DNA of 64,000 nt from an uncultured Bacillaceae bacterium (GTDB lineage Bacteria; Bacillota; Bacilli; Bacillales; Caldibacillaceae). The position numbers and the translations under genes were made by a program. The stretch covers positions 1-64,000 of the forward strand of contig CALGYZ010000021.1 of the NCBI GenBank assembly GCA_937934645.1. Direction: 5' to 3'. The notes under the pieces were generated by a model. The model searched no databases and was not told the origin of the DNA. It worked only from the letters and a program-made list of their open reading frames with translations. Shown here piece by piece: positions 14,720 through 25,000 of the stretch; position 1 is the stretch's first letter, and every line of letters starts with the position of its first letter.

Positions 14720-15850
14720 TTACGTCTTTTTCTGTCCGCTGGGCCCTTGTTCCATAACCGTTTCATTCCGGTGTTTCCGGTGCAGTTTTACAAGGCGGAC
14801 GATATTCAACACAATCGTTTTTGTGACTGCGTAAACCGGAACCCCCAGGATCATGCCGAGAACTCCGGCAATGTTTCCGGCAACGATCAAGATAATAATA
14901 ATCGTAACCGGATGAGTATCAAGTTTTTTGCCGATTACAAGCGGAGAGATCAAATTGCTTTCAATTTGCTGGGCAATGACGGAAACGACGATCACCAATA
15001 AAGCAGTCATCGGTGAGATGAACAATCCGACAATAAAGGCCGGTGCACCTCCTAAAAAGGGACCGACATACGGAATGATGTTGGTCACGGCAACGGCCAG
15101 GGCCAGCAATAATGCATAAGGCAAATCGATGATTAAATATCCGATAAAAGACAGCGTGCCGACACATAAAGAGACGATAATCTGTCCCTGAATGTATGTG
15201 GCCAGCGTGGCGCTTGTTTCCTTTAAAATTTGCAAGCCGTCTTTCCGGTAGGAAGGAGGCAAAAATCGCACGATTGCATGCGGCAGCTTATGGCCATCTT
15301 TCAACATGAAAAACAAAAGAAACGGAACAGTAACTACGACAACAGCAATATTGGCGACCATGTCAAAGATGCCGTGAATGCTTGCGGTAATCGTTGTCGG
15401 AATTTCTGTGACATAACTGAGCAACATGTCACGTATTTGATTAAGATCAATGTAATCCTGTTTCTGCAACCAGTAAAAGGCCTGGGATTCGGCTATTTCA
15501 TTAATAAACTTCTGGATTTCATCAATGTAAAATGGAATGTTGCTGAACAGTTCGCGGACTTGCCGAGTGATGGCTGGTACAAACAAAGCGATAATCAGGA
15601 CGATCAATCCGATGAAGATAATATATAACAATAAAATTCCCAGAGTACGGGGAACTTTGATTTTGGACAAAAGCTTTAGAACCGGATCAAAAAGAAAATA
15701 AAGAAAGCCGGAAATTAATATCGGGAAAAACAATGTGGAAATAAACACAAATACCGGTTCAAATAAAAAAGAAATTTTTGTACATATGTATATAATTGCT
15801 ACGATTAATAATATTTCGAGTGTCCAAAATTGTAACTTCGACTTATACAA
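14720..15850 (-). CDS. AI-2E family transporter (PerM/YtvI type)
   Basis: A 376-aa membrane protein with about eight hydrophobic segments: three near the N-terminus, a large soluble loop (RQVRELFSNIPFYIDEIQKF to about residue 165), and a C-terminal block with the conserved SNLISPLVIGKKLDTHPVTI and GMILGVPVYA. Family members are exporters or antiporters of poorly known substrate (AI-2, Na+ or others). Start TTG 15850 lies after GGAGGGA. It stands alone on the minus strand. Confidence 0.8.
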   Translation of the reverse strand: MYKSKLQFWTLEILLIVAIIYICTKISFLFEPVFVFISTLFFPILISGFLYFLFDPVLKLLSKIKVPRTLGILLLYIIFIGLIVLIIALFVPAITRQVRELFSNIPFYIDEIQKFINEIAESQAFYWLQKQDYIDLNQIRDMLLSYVTEIPTTITASIHGIFDMVANIAVVVVTVPFLLFFMLKDGHKLPHAIVRFLPPSYRKDGLQILKETSATLATYIQGQIIVSLCVGTLSFIGYLIIDLPYALLLALAVAVTNIIPYVGPFLGGAPAFIVGLFISPMTALLVIVVSVIAQQIESNLISPLVIGKKLDTHPVTIIIILIVAGNIAGVLGMILGVPVYAVTKTIVLNIVRLVKLHRKHRNETVMEQGPSGQKKT

Positions 15851-15974
15851 AATTCCATACTCCCTCCGTTAAAAAGTGACCGAAAAATATTTACTATTAT
15901 TATATTATATAAAATTGCACATGAATGCCAGAACAGAGAAAATAAAATGCATCGGGCAATTGCATATCCGGAAA

Positions 15975-16013
15975 GAAAAAAAGAAGAAGCATATCCTTAG
16001 TATGCTTCTTCTT
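15975..16013 (-). terminator. Terminator of the CotF-like operon
   Basis: A 13-bp stem AAGAAGAAGCATA / TATGCTTCTTCTT; read on the minus strand it is followed by a T-run. Confidence 0.85.
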
Positions 16014-16019
16014 GAACCA

Positions 16020-16361
16020 TTATTGCAGGGCACCGCCGTTTTGATATGGCAATTGATTCCGGTAACCGGAAAACTGTTGGTACGATTGGTTCAGCTTCTG
16101 TGTTTCCGCCGCTTCAAAGCCATACCAGCCCTTTCTGAACATGACTTCATATAATTCCCGCTGGCAGTTCTGAGTTTCATGAAAAATGGCTGACAGTTCC
16201 TGGTATAATGCATCATGGCTTGCTTCATTCAGGAAAATACTGTATCCCTGTGTCATATACTTTTCTGTGGCCAGCATGTCATTAAGAAAGTCACGATCGT
16301 TCATTTGCGGTGTTTTTTGTATTTGAACTTCCGGATTTTGAATTTTTTTCTGCTGTGTCAC
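16020..16361 (-). CDS. CotF-like spore coat protein
   Basis: A 113-aa protein with the CotF ferritin-like helical pair: DFLNDMLATEKYMTQGYSIFL and HDALYQELSAIFHETQNCQRE, then MFRKGWYGFEAAETQKLNQSY. Tail rich in Gln, Asn, Tyr. CotF-family proteins are small coat components of spores. GTG 16361 follows AAGGAGG. It is the second gene of a pair with the YusN-like gene, 24 bp apart. Confidence 0.8.
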   Translation of the reverse strand: MTQQKKIQNPEVQIQKTPQMNDRDFLNDMLATEKYMTQGYSIFLNEASHDALYQELSAIFHETQNCQRELYEVMFRKGWYGFEAAETQKLNQSYQQFSGYRNQLPYQNGGALQ

Positions 16362-16385
16362 GATTTTACCTCCTTGTTGCCTATA

Positions 16386-16664
16386 TTAATGATTACTGCC
16401 CATTTGCTGTCCGTTATGTGTCTGCAGACGGGCTAATATGCGTTCATAGTGCTGCTGGTGCATTTGTCCGGCACGGTGCAGCGCCTGCTTAATCTCCTGG
16501 TCCTGAACTTGATTTGCATAAAAATGTGCTTTTTTGGCCGCAATCAAATTCCATGAAAGCATATCCGTCAAATATAATGAATCTTTTACTGTCACCGTTT
16601 GCGGCGGTTCGGGCATGAACGGCTGTTGAGGCTGTCCCGTATTTTGTGACATATTTTGCTGCAT
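16386..16664 (-). CDS. yusN: CotF-like spore coat protein, YusN-type
   Basis: A 92-aa protein with a Gln/Pro-rich start (QNTGQPQQPFMPEPPQ) and the CotF helical motif DSLYLTDMLSWNLIAAKKAHF, then HRAGQMHQQHYERIL. In B. subtilis yusN lies next to fadN, as here. AAGGAGGAG precedes the ATG. Divergent from fadN with about 180 bp between. Confidence 0.8.
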   Translation of the reverse strand: MQQNMSQNTGQPQQPFMPEPPQTVTVKDSLYLTDMLSWNLIAAKKAHFYANQVQDQEIKQALHRAGQMHQQHYERILARLQTHNGQQMGSNH

Positions 16665-16760
16665 GTAAACTCCTCCTTAAATGGTAATCAATTATAGTTT
16701 CTTCAAAATTTCTTTCTGTATGTACGATAAAGATAAATCTTAATAAAAACGAATCAATTG

Positions 16761-16824
16761 TTGAATTTTTCATAAAATTCATATATATTAGAAAAAAGTG
16801 AAAATGAATGAGTCTTCATTCATT
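16761..16824 (+). promoter_or_regulatory. fadNAE promoter with FadR operator
   Basis: TTGAAT (16761-16766), 17 bp, TATATT (16784-16789) is a good sigma-A promoter. Just downstream, TGAATGAGTCTTCATTCA (16805-16822), with AA/TT flanks extending the symmetry, matches the Bacillus FadR consensus TGAATGANNANTCATTCA except within the centre. The site covers the early transcribed region, so FadR without acyl-CoA should block transcription; long-chain acyl-CoA would relieve it. Confidence 0.8.
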
Positions 16825-16845
16825 ATGCAAGAGGGGGAGGAGACG

Positions 16846-19230
16846 TTGATTAAGCAAATTCAAAAAGCAGCGGTGATCGGCTCCGGTGTCATGGGATCCG
16901 GCATTGCTGCCCATGTTGCCAACAAAGGAATACCGGTTGTCATGCTGGATATCGTTCCGGAAACGTTAACAGAAGAAGAAAAGAAAAAAGGGTTGACGCT
17001 ATCCCATTCAAAAGTACGGAACCGTTTAAGTGAACAGGCGAAACAAAATTTGCTAAAACAAAAACCTGCACCGTTGACGAAAAAGGAAAATATCCACAGG
17101 ATCCAAGCCGGGAATTTAGAAGATGATCTGGACAAACTCCGGGAATGTGACTGGATTATTGAAGCTGTCGTTGAAAAATTGGATGTGAAAAAAGCTGTTT
17201 TTGCAAAAATTGATCAATACAGGAAAAAGGGTTCCATTGTCAGTTCCAATACATCGGGAATTTCCGTAAACGCTATGGCGGAAGGGCGGTCGGAAGATTT
17301 CCGGAAACATTTTCTCGGCACGCACTTTTTTAATCCCCCGCGTTACTTAAAACTGTTAGAAATCATTCCGGCAAAAGAAACAGCCCCGGAAGTCACCGCA
17401 TTCATGAAAAAGTTTGCAGAAAATGTCCTCGGAAAAGGTGTCGTTATTGCCAAGGATACACCAAACTTTATCGCCAACCGGATCGGAACTTACGGTCTGC
17501 TCATTACATTGAAAGAAATGTTTGCAGGCGGCTATTCCGTCGGGGAAACCGACTCGGTTACCGGTACACTGATCGGCCGTCCGAAGAGTGCGACATTCCG
17601 GACCTTGGATGTCGTCGGTTTAGACACCTTTGTCCATGTTGCAAATAATGTGAAGAACAGTGCCGCTGGAGAAGAAAAGGAAATTTTTACCATACCGGGC
17701 TTCATGAACAGGATGCTTGAAACAAACCGGCTCGGAGTTAAAAGCGGAAAAGGTTTTTATATGAAAAAAGGAAAGGACATTTATGAGCTTAATCCGGAAA
17801 CCTTTGAATATGAGCCGCGGAAAATATTGAAAGTCCCGTCCGTGGAAATAGCAAAACAGCAAAAAAATGTAAAGGAACGGCTGCGCACGTTAATTTATGC
17901 GGATGACCGGGCAGGAAAACTGCTCTGGAATATTTTTGCGTCGACTTTACTTCATGCAGCCAACTTGCTGCGGGAAATTGCCGATCATATTGTGGCAGTG
18001 GACCGCGCAATGAAATGGGGGTTCGGCTGGGAACTGGGACCATTTGAAACATGGGATGCCATCGGACTGGAAAAGTCGGTAAAAAAGATGAAGAAGGAAG
18101 GATATGCAATACCGGACTGGATTACAGAGATGATCAAAAACGGAGCTGATTCCTTCTATAAACATGAAAACGGCAATATTTATTATTACGACAACGGGGA
18201 GTATAAACCTCTGGAACAACAGGACAAAGTAATTTCCCTGCAACTTCTGAAAAAGCAAAACCGTGTAATTGCGAAAAACAGCGGAGCGAGCCTGATTGAT
18301 CTTGGTGATAATGTTGCTTTACTGGAATTTCATTCACCGAATAATGCTGTTGGACCGGATATCATCTGGATGATTGAAAAAGCGGTGGAAGAAACGGAGA
18401 GAAATTATAAAGGTCTTGTGATCGGAAACGAGGGGAAAAATTTTTGCGTAGGGGCGAATCTTGCGCTGATGTTAATGGAAGCGCAGGATGAAAATCTGTT
18501 TGAACTGGATTATATGATCCGGAAATTCCAGCAGGCGATGATGAAAATAAAATACAGCAAACAGCCGGTCATTGCCGTTCCCAGGCAAAAGGCTTTGGGC
18601 GGAGGGGCGGAGATCTGCCTTGTGGCGGCACGAATCCAGGCGTCACCGGAGACGTATATCGGTCTTGTTGAAACGGGAGTCGGCCTGATTCCGGGCGGCG
18701 GAGGAACAAAAGAGCTTTATATTAAACATTTAGAAAGTATGCCTGAATGTGTTGATTTCAGCCTGCAGGATATAGCCGTTAAAGTGTTTGAAACCATTGC
18801 CCTCGCAAAAGTGTCTACATCGGCGGAAGAAGGGAAAACGCTGGGCTTTTTGAACGAAAAGGATGCAATCAGCAACAACGACGACCATGTTATTTACGAT
18901 GCCAAGCAAGTTGTGCTTCGGCTGTATGAAGAAGGCTACCAGCCTCCGGTACGCAAAAAAGTGCCAGTTACAGGTGAAACCGGTTATGCCGCCATGTTGA
19001 CAGGAGCACAGTATTTGTATCATTCCGGATATATTTCTAAATATGATTTAACGATTGCAAAAAAGCTTGCCTATGTTGTTGCCGGCGGGAAGCTGCCGTA
19101 CGGAACAAAAGTCGATGAACAATATTTGCTGAACTTGGAGAGGGAAGCATTTTTGGAGTTGATTGCCAAACCGGAAACACAAATGCGCATGCAGCATATG
19201 CTCAGGACGGGGAAACCGCTCAGAAATTAA
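16846..19230 (+). CDS. fadN: 3-hydroxyacyl-CoA dehydrogenase / enoyl-CoA hydratase
   Basis: About 794 aa, as for B. subtilis FadN (789 aa). N-terminal NAD-binding fold [20 protein letters not shown], dehydrogenase core ([32 protein letters not shown]), then a C-terminal crotonase half ([38 protein letters not shown]). It carries out the hydration and NAD-dependent oxidation steps of fatty-acid beta-oxidation. TTG 16846 is chosen for the GGGGGAGGAG ribosome site; the in-frame ATG 16801 lies inside the FadR operator. Followed by fadA and fadE. Confidence 0.92.
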   Translation: MIKQIQKAAVIGSGVMGSGIAAHVANKGIPVVMLDIVPETLTEEEKKKGLTLSHSKVRNRLSEQAKQNLLKQKPAPLTKKENIHRIQAGNLEDDLDKLRECDWIIEAVVEKLDVKKAVFAKIDQYRKKGSIVSSNTSGISVNAMAEGRSEDFRKHFLGTHFFNPPRYLKLLEIIPAKETAPEVTAFMKKFAENVLGKGVVIAKDTPNFIANRIGTYGLLITLKEMFAGGYSVGETDSVTGTLIGRPKSATFRTLDVVGLDTFVHVANNVKNSAAGEEKEIFTIPGFMNRMLETNRLGVKSGKGFYMKKGKDIYELNPETFEYEPRKILKVPSVEIAKQQKNVKERLRTLIYADDRAGKLLWNIFASTLLHAANLLREIADHIVAVDRAMKWGFGWELGPFETWDAIGLEKSVKKMKKEGYAIPDWITEMIKNGADSFYKHENGNIYYYDNGEYKPLEQQDKVISLQLLKKQNRVIAKNSGASLIDLGDNVALLEFHSPNNAVGPDIIWMIEKAVEETERNYKGLVIGNEGKNFCVGANLALMLMEAQDENLFELDYMIRKFQQAMMKIKYSKQPVIAVPRQKALGGGAEICLVAARIQASPETYIGLVETGVGLIPGGGGTKELYIKHLESMPECVDFSLQDIAVKVFETIALAKVSTSAEEGKTLGFLNEKDAISNNDDHVIYDAKQVVLRLYEEGYQPPVRKKVPVTGETGYAAMLTGAQYLYHSGYISKYDLTIAKKLAYVVAGGKLPYGTKVDEQYLLNLEREAFLELIAKPETQMRMQHMLRTGKPLRN

Positions 19231-19279
19231 ATTATTGGGAATTTCTTTCGGATGGAAACTGACAAAGGGGGGATTCAGG

Positions 19280-20455
19280 ATGAATGAAGCAGTTATCGTG
19301 GCCGGTGCACGGACACCGGTCGGCCGGGCAAAAAAAGGAATGCTCAGAAATGTCCGACCGGATGATCTGGGTGCGGCCGTTATAAAGGAAACATTGAAAC
19401 GAGCCGGTGATTATGACGGGCCGGTGGATGATCTGATTATCGGCTGTGCGATGCCCGAGGCGGAACAAGGATTAAATATAGCGAGAAATATCGGTGCACT
19501 AGCCGGTCTTTCGTATACCGTTCCGGCGATCACCATTAACCGGTACTGTTCATCAGGGTTGCAGGCTATTGCCTACGGAGCAGAAAAAATTATGCTCGGC
19601 GGTGCGGATGTGATATTGGCCGGCGGGGTGGAATCCATGAGCATGGTGCCAATGATGGGACATACCGTCCGTCCGAATGCAACGCTTGCCGAAAAAAAGC
19701 CGGAGTATTATATGGCAATGGGCCATACAGCTGAAAAGGTGGCGGAAAGATACGGCATTACAAGGGAAGAACAGGACCAGTTTGCCGTCCGGAGTCATCA
19801 AAAAGCTGCAAAGGCCATCCGGGAAAGAAAATTTAATGATGAGATAGTACCCATCGATGTTTCCATCCGATCTGTAGATGAAAATCATGCACTTGTTGAA
19901 CAACAGATCCGCTTTGATACCGATGAAGGAGTCCGGCCAGATACGTCCATGGAGGTGCTGGCAAAGTTAAAGCCGGCTTTCAAGAAAGACGGAACGGTCA
20001 CAGCCGGTAATGCCTCCCAAATGAGTGACGGCGCAGCCAGTGTTTTGTTGATGAACCGGGAGAAAGCCGCGGCGGAAGGATTAAAACCGTTGGCCAAATT
20101 TCGTTCGTTCGCCGTCGGGGGTGTACCGCCGGAGGTAATGGGAATCGGCCCGGTTGTTGCTGTACCGAAAGCTTTGGAACAGGCAGGTTTGTCCCTTTCC
20201 GACATCGGATTAATTGAATTGAATGAGGCGTTTGCTTCCCAATCCATCCAGGTCATTCGCGAGCTCGGTTTAAACGAAGAAATTGTCAATGTTAACGGGG
20301 GAGCCATTGCCCTAGGCCATCCGCTCGGTTGTACCGGGGCAAAACTAACTCTGTCGCTCATTTATGAAATGAGGAGACGGGGTGTCCAGTTCGGCCTTGT
20401 GACGATGTGTATCGGCGGAGGTATGGGTGCAGCCGGAGTGTTTGAATTGCTATAA
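19280..20455 (+). CDS. fadA: Acetyl-CoA C-acyltransferase (thiolase)
   Basis: A 391-aa degradative thiolase that releases acetyl-CoA from 3-ketoacyl-CoA. Nucleophile Cys90 in [10 protein letters not shown]-terminal [18 protein letters not shown] with the catalytic His and [11 protein letters not shown] with the second Cys. Start ATG 19280 after GGGGGGATTCAGG. Second gene of fadNAE, 49 bp behind fadN. Confidence 0.93.
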   Translation: MNEAVIVAGARTPVGRAKKGMLRNVRPDDLGAAVIKETLKRAGDYDGPVDDLIIGCAMPEAEQGLNIARNIGALAGLSYTVPAITINRYCSSGLQAIAYGAEKIMLGGADVILAGGVESMSMVPMMGHTVRPNATLAEKKPEYYMAMGHTAEKVAERYGITREEQDQFAVRSHQKAAKAIRERKFNDEIVPIDVSIRSVDENHALVEQQIRFDTDEGVRPDTSMEVLAKLKPAFKKDGTVTAGNASQMSDGAASVLLMNREKAAAEGLKPLAKFRSFAVGGVPPEVMGIGPVVAVPKALEQAGLSLSDIGLIELNEAFASQSIQVIRELGLNEEIVNVNGGAIALGHPLGCTGAKLTLSLIYEMRRRGVQFGLVTMCIGGGMGAAGVFELL

Positions 20456-20519
20456 AACAGAATCGGTGCGGAAACGGAAAGATCCGCCGTTTCCCGCTGG
20501 AGAGAAAAGGAGGAATTTC

Positions 20520-22304
20520 ATGGCTGGTCAAAAGGAGATGTTTATAAAAGGCGGTAGCTTTATTATTGATGACATTCAACCGGAACAAATGTTTACCCCG
20601 GAAGACCTTACGGAAGAACAGCAAATGATCGCAAAGACAACGGAAGACTTTGTGGAAAAAGAAGTTTTGCCAGTGTTGGATCAATTGGAAAATCAAGAAT
20701 TTGATATTGCGGTGAAACTGTTAAAACATGCAGGGGAACTCGGTCTTCTCGGAGCGGATATCCCGGAGGATTACGGCGGACTTGGCCTGGACAAAGTGAC
20801 ATCCGCTTTGATCGGGGAAAAAATGGCTAAAGCCGGGGGCTTTTCCATTTCCCACGGAGCACATGTCGGGATCGGTTCACTGCCGGTCGTATTATTCGGA
20901 ACTGAAGAACAAAAGAAAAAATATTTGCCGCGGCTTGCGACGGGAGAGATCATTGCCGCCTACGCTCTAACCGAACCGGACTCGGGCTCCGATGCACTGA
21001 GTGCGAAAACGACCGCCAGATTGAATGAGGCCGGTACCCATTATATTTTAAACGGTGAAAAACAGTGGATCACCAACGCCGGTTTTGCCGATCTGTTTAT
21101 TGTTTATGCAAAAGTAGACGGGGAAAAATTTACTGCTTTTATCGTTGAACGGGATTTTCCCGGCGTGTCTGCCGGACCTGAAGAAAAGAAAATGGGAATC
21201 AAAAGTTCATCGACACGCACATTAATCCTGGAGAACGTGCTGGTTCCGGTTGAAAATGTCCTCGGCGAAATTGGCAGGGGACATGTGATCGCCTTTAACA
21301 TATTAAATATCGGCCGGTATAAGTTAGGGGCGGGTGCCGTCGGCGGGGCGAAAGCTGCTTTTGAAACAACCGTTAAATATGCGAAAGAGAGAAAGCAATT
21401 CGGCCGCAGGATTGCAGATTTTCCGTTGACAAAGGAAAAATTCGGAACACTGGCTGCGGAACTTTACGCTGCGGAAAGTTCTGTTTACCGGACTGTGGGT
21501 TTGTTCGATGAAAGATTGGGAAATTTGCCGGAAGAAAAAATCAATGACGGTGGTGAAATGGCAAAATCTATCGCTGAGTATGCCATCGAATGTTCGTTAA
21601 ATAAGGTTTTTGCCACGGAAATGCTTGATCATGTCGTTGATGAAGGTGTGCAAATACACGGCGGATACGGTTATATGCAGGATTATGAAATAGAACGGGC
21701 ATACCGGGATTCCCGCATCAACCGGATTTTTGAAGGGACGAACGAAATAAACCGGCTTCTTGTTCCAGGCATGTATGTGAAAAAAGCGTTGAAAGGAGAA
21801 CTGCCGATATTTGAAAAAGCACAGCAGCTCCAGGAAGAAATCATGATGTTGATGCCGGAAGATCCGGGGGATGAACCGCTCGCCAGGGAAAAATATTTAG
21901 TCAAAAATGCCAAAAAAATAAGTTTAATGGCGGCCGGACTTGCGATACAACGTTTCGGGGAAAAGATTGAAGAAGAACAGGAAATGCTTGTTAATATTGC
22001 AGATATCGTTTCCTATACGTATGCAATGGAATCAGCGGTCATCCGGACGGAAAAAGCCATCTACCGCACAGGTTTAGAGAAAAATAAACAAAAGCTGTTG
22101 TATACAGAAATTTTTGTCCGTGAGGCCATCCGGCGGATTGAAGAAGATGCAAAAGAGACAATTATTGCCGTATCAAACGGTGATCATACCCGTTTGATGC
22201 TTTCCGCCCTCCGGAAGTTAACCAGGCAAGAGCCCTTGAATATGATTCCGAAAAAGCGAGAAGCTGCAGACCAGATTATTGCTGCTGGAAAGTACATTGT
22301 TTAA
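20520..22304 (+). CDS. fadE: Acyl-CoA dehydrogenase
   Basis: About 594 aa: a standard acyl-CoA dehydrogenase (ALTEPDSGSDALSAKT, GEKQWITNAGFADLF, IGRYKLGAGAVGGA, HGGYGYMQDYEIERAYRDSR) plus a C-terminal helical extension of about 170 residues, as in B. subtilis FadE (YusJ). FAD-dependent first step of beta-oxidation, passing electrons to ETF. The catalytic Glu is expected at FEGTNEINRLL. AAAAGGAGG precedes the ATG. A terminator follows. Confidence 0.92.
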   Translation: MAGQKEMFIKGGSFIIDDIQPEQMFTPEDLTEEQQMIAKTTEDFVEKEVLPVLDQLENQEFDIAVKLLKHAGELGLLGADIPEDYGGLGLDKVTSALIGEKMAKAGGFSISHGAHVGIGSLPVVLFGTEEQKKKYLPRLATGEIIAAYALTEPDSGSDALSAKTTARLNEAGTHYILNGEKQWITNAGFADLFIVYAKVDGEKFTAFIVERDFPGVSAGPEEKKMGIKSSSTRTLILENVLVPVENVLGEIGRGHVIAFNILNIGRYKLGAGAVGGAKAAFETTVKYAKERKQFGRRIADFPLTKEKFGTLAAELYAAESSVYRTVGLFDERLGNLPEEKINDGGEMAKSIAEYAIECSLNKVFATEMLDHVVDEGVQIHGGYGYMQDYEIERAYRDSRINRIFEGTNEINRLLVPGMYVKKALKGELPIFEKAQQLQEEIMMLMPEDPGDEPLAREKYLVKNAKKISLMAAGLAIQRFGEKIEEEQEMLVNIADIVSYTYAMESAVIRTEKAIYRTGLEKNKQKLLYTEIFVREAIRRIEEDAKETIIAVSNGDHTRLMLSALRKLTRQEPLNMIPKKREAADQIIAAGKYIV

Positions 22305-22329
22305 AAATAAATATATGTTAAAAACCGTG

Positions 22330-22357
22330 CAGACCGGTATCAGGTCTGTTTCTTTTT
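22330..22357 (+). terminator. Terminator of fadNAE
   Basis: Stem CAGACC/GGTCTG with a 7-nt loop, then a T-rich run (TTTCTTTTT). Confidence 0.75.
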
Positions 22358-22446
22358 GGGTAAGAAAAGGAGTGTTTATGGTCCGTACATGGTATAATAG
22401 TATTGATTGAATTTTTAAAAAAGAAAAGACTGGAGGCGGTGATCTC

Positions 22447-22803
22447 TTGGCTCTAACATTTTATTGGTATCCGAAATGCGGAACATGCCGAAAAGCAAAA
22501 AAATGGTTCGATGAGCACAACATTGAATATGAAGCCGTTCATATCGTTGATGAGCCACCGAGCAGGGAACAGATTGAAGAACTTTACAAAAAAAGCGGGC
22601 TTGAATTAAGGAAATTTTTTAATACAAGCGGAAAAAAATACCGTGAACTCGGATTAAAAGACAAAATCAAAACGATGAGTGAAGATGAAATGCTCGATTT
22701 ACTTGCGTCTGACGGTATGTTATTAAAAAGACCGATTGTGACGGATGGTGAAAAAGTGACTGTCGGATTTAAGGAAGAGCAGTTCAAAGAAAACTGGCTG
22801 TGA
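22447..22803 (+). CDS. yusI: ArsC/Spx family protein YusI
   Basis: A 118-aa thioredoxin-fold protein: FYWYPKCGTCRKAKKWFDEH with a CxxC-like CGTC near the start, FFNTSGKKYRELGLKDK and KRPIVTDGEKVTVGFKEEQ. It belongs to the arsenate reductase/Spx family; the role of YusI is not established. TTG start at 22447 follows TGGAGG. Same place as in B. subtilis, between fadE and gcvH. Confidence 0.85.
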   Translation: MALTFYWYPKCGTCRKAKKWFDEHNIEYEAVHIVDEPPSREQIEELYKKSGLELRKFFNTSGKKYRELGLKDKIKTMSEDEMLDLLASDGMLLKRPIVTDGEKVTVGFKEEQFKENWL

Positions 22804-22880
22804 AATTTATCCAAAGATTGCATTTTCCATTACAGGTTGTGTATCATTGTTTTATAAATTACGGATGGAGGGATTAACCA

Positions 22881-23264
22881 ATGGCAATACCAAAGGAATT
22901 ACGTTACTCTGAAGAACATGAATGGGTAAAAGTTGAAGGTGATAAAGTCCGGATCGGAATTACGGATTTTGCCCAGTCTGAGTTAGGAGACATCGTATTT
23001 GTCGAACTTCCGGAAGTCGGAACGGAGCTGGAAGCCAATGAAGCTTTCGGCAGTGTGGAATCGGTAAAAACTGTTTCCGAATTATACGCACCTGTTGGCG
23101 GAAAAGTTGTTGAAGTTAATGACCAGCTTGAAGACAATCCGGAATACGTAAACGAATCACCATATGAGAAAGCCTGGATGATCGTCATCGAGCCGAATGA
23201 CGTAGGTGAAGTAGAAAAATTGTTGACAGCTGAACAATATGAAAAATTAATCAGTGAAGAGTAA
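22881..23264 (+). CDS. gcvH: Glycine cleavage system H protein
   Basis: A 127-aa lipoyl-domain protein; lipoate attaches to Lys63 in [11 protein letters not shown]. It carries the aminomethyl group between the P, T and L proteins and in Bacillus also acts as lipoyl relay for the 2-oxoacid dehydrogenases. ATG 22881 after GGAGGG. The other gcv genes are not in the window, as usual in Bacillus. A strong hairpin ends the unit. Confidence 0.95.
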   Translation: MAIPKELRYSEEHEWVKVEGDKVRIGITDFAQSELGDIVFVELPEVGTELEANEAFGSVESVKTVSELYAPVGGKVVEVNDQLEDNPEYVNESPYEKAWMIVIEPNDVGEVEKLLTAEQYEKLISEE

Positions 23265-23288
23265 AACATACATATATAATAAAACTAT

Positions 23289-23326
23289 AATAAAACGTCT
23301 GTTTCCAGTTAAACAGACGTTTTATT
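23289..23326. terminator. Terminator of gcvH
   Basis: A 16-bp perfect stem AATAAAACGTCTGTTT / AAACAGACGTTTTATT with loop CCAGTT. Confidence 0.85.
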
Positions 23327-23469
23327 CATTTTTCCTTCTGTTTTCTTAATAAAAAATTTACATGTTTTACCTTCAAAATTAATGTTTGTTTGCATAGTAT
23401 GGTAAAAAAGGAACAAACCATTTGTCATCTCCCTCTGTTTACTTGTATTATAATGTTAAGGTGATTGAA

Positions 23470-23817
23470 ATGGTGCAATTTATAGAAAAAGTAATCATAG
23501 TTGAAGGTAAAACGGACAAGAAGAAAGTTGAGGAAATTATCAACGAACCGGTTGAAATAATATGTACTAACGGAACAATCGGAACAGGCCGTCTTGATGA
23601 GCTGATCGACTACCTGCTGGGCAAGGAAGTATATGTATTTGTCGATGCGGATAAGTCAGGGGAAAGAATAAGAAAACAATTTAAACGGGAATTCCCCGAA
23701 GCCAGACATATCTATATTGACAAAAATTACAGGGAAGTCGCTGCGGCCCCGGAAAATCATGTCGCTGCAGCCTTAATCCAGGCAAATATTCACGTTCATT
23801 CCAAATATTTGATCTAA
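23470..23817 (+). CDS. yusF: Toprim domain protein YusF
   Basis: A 115-aa single Toprim domain: VIIVEGKTDKKKVEEI (conserved Glu), DYLLGKEVYVFVDADKSGERI (DxD). Resembles the M5-type ribonuclease/topoisomerase-primase fold but is too short for RnmV; function unknown. The start at 23470 (ATG GTG) is taken because it aligns with the domain start and has AAGGTGA upstream. Followed by yusE after 33 bp. Confidence 0.8.
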   Translation: MVQFIEKVIIVEGKTDKKKVEEIINEPVEIICTNGTIGTGRLDELIDYLLGKEVYVFVDADKSGERIRKQFKREFPEARHIYIDKNYREVAAAPENHVAAALIQANIHVHSKYLI

Positions 23818-23850
23818 ATTAAACATCATGCGGGAAAAGGATTGAAACCG

Positions 23851-24156
23851 ATGCAGCAATGGACGAAGGAACAATTTTATACACATTTGAACAGCGGTAA
23901 TAAAGGAGCATTTTATTTATATACGCCGTTGTGCGGTACTTGCCAGCTGGCAGGAAAAATGCTTGACATCGTCCAAAAGGCGATGCCTGAATTTCTCATG
24001 GGAAAAGCTGATTTGAATTTTCTGCCTGAGATTGCAGAAACATTTCAAGTCGAATCGGTTCCCTGTCTTTTGATTTTTGAAAACAAACAGATCAAAGAAA
24101 AAGTTTATGCTTTCCAAAACGTATCCTATTTATATGAAAAATTAAAAAGCTCATGA
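23851..24156 (+). CDS. yusE: Thioredoxin-like protein YusE
   Basis: About 101 aa with a thioredoxin fold and the redox motif CGTC (YTPLCGTCQLAGKML), cis-Pro region VESVPCLLIFENKQ. ATG 23851 preferred: AAAAGG at 23835-23840 is 10 nt upstream, but only 1 nt from the in-frame TTG 23842. Probable thiol-disulfide exchange protein of the cytoplasm; partner unknown. Confidence 0.82.
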   Translation: MQQWTKEQFYTHLNSGNKGAFYLYTPLCGTCQLAGKMLDIVQKAMPEFLMGKADLNFLPEIAETFQVESVPCLLIFENKQIKEKVYAFQNVSYLYEKLKSS

Positions 24157-24158
24157 GG

Positions 24159-24212
24159 AAAAGTCTTCGTTCATCTATTTTTATATGACTTGGATGAAGG
24201 AAGGCTTTTTTT
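24159..24212 (+). terminator. Terminator after yusE
   Basis: AAG.CTTC.TTCATC pairs with GATGAA.GAAG.CTT, single mismatches, followed by T7. Confidence 0.75.
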
Positions 24213-24279
24213 GTTTTAAAGGATTTTCTCCCTTTATGCCGAAATGTAAAAATATTTAAACATATCCGAGGGCGGGAAA

Positions 24280-24627
24280 ATGATGATTCCGATTGATCAT
24301 TTGCTGGAAAGTGTAAGACAACGGACCTTTACGTATCATTTACTTCCTGAACAGCCAGTCATTATGAAAATGGATACAGACTGCGGAACATATTTTTTAA
24401 AATTATCCAAGCGGGACGTTGCATTTTTAGAAGGGTATGATGGAAACCCCCACTGTACGCTGACAGGTGGGCGAGAAGTCATGAAAAAGATTATCGGGGG
24501 AAAACTGAAGCTCGGAGAAGCCATTCGGCTCCGCCGGGTACATATGGATTGCGATTACCGGACATTTCTTTTGTTGGAAGCCATATTTTGGTTAACGAAA
24601 CGGGACAGGCATGTTGCGGATCCATAA
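24280..24627 (+). CDS. yusD: SCP2 sterol-binding-like protein YusD
   Basis: A 115-aa SCP2-type domain: YFLKLSKRDVAFLEGYDGNP, CTLTGGREVMKKIIGGKLKLG, AIRLRRVHMDCDYRTF. SCP2 domains bind lipids or acyl chains; the role of YusD is unknown. ATG start follows GGGCGGG. Keeps the B. subtilis order yusE-yusD-metN. Confidence 0.78.
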   Translation: MMIPIDHLLESVRQRTFTYHLLPEQPVIMKMDTDCGTYFLKLSKRDVAFLEGYDGNPHCTLTGGREVMKKIIGGKLKLGEAIRLRRVHMDCDYRTFLLLEAIFWLTKRDRHVADP

Positions 24628-24734
24628 AAAATCCGGTTGAAAAATTATATTAATATTAATTTATAAATTGACGAACAGGATAAGTGGTGATACAATAACA
24701 TCAATACTTTCCCAATTGAATATTTGACGTCTGA

Positions 24735-24919
24735 CTCTTATCAAGAGAGGTGGAGGGATGTGCCCAATGAAACCCGGCAACCGTCAATAGTCCGTTACCG
24801 GAACCTATTGAAATGGTGCCAATTCACACAAAGTTTTTTAAAAAACTTTGAGAGATAAGAGAAAGGACATTCGACGTTCATCGTATGCCTTTCTACTTAT
24901 CTTGTAGAAAGGTTTTATT
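24735..24919 (+). ncRNA. SAM-I riboswitch (S-box) with terminator
   Basis: Starts CTCTTATCAAGAGAGGTGG; conserved AGGGATGTGCCC-type core, then GAAACCCGGCAACC; P1 closes as CTCTTATC (24735-24742) with GATAAGAG (24853-24860). An expression platform follows: stem CCTTTCTAC / GTAGAAAGG (about 24887-24914) with TTTTATT. High S-adenosylmethionine stabilises the aptamer and ends transcription before metN. Confidence 0.95.
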
Positions 24920-24970
24920 ATTTTAAAAGGAAAGTATGGTAGGAAAATCCGATACCGGATTAGATAAATT

Positions 24971-25000
24971 GCATATGTCGGGGTGTAGATCCCTGTATGC
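24971..25000 (+). promoter_or_regulatory. Second hairpin in the metN leader
   Basis: GCATA...TATGC and GGGG...TCCC can pair (24971-25000) downstream of the riboswitch terminator. No T-run follows. Role unknown; it may only shape the leader. Confidence 0.3.

Noticed and set aside
16801..16845. Earlier ATG start for fadN
   Set aside because: It lies inside the FadR operator and close to the expected transcription start; TTG 16846 has a strong site and the family start.
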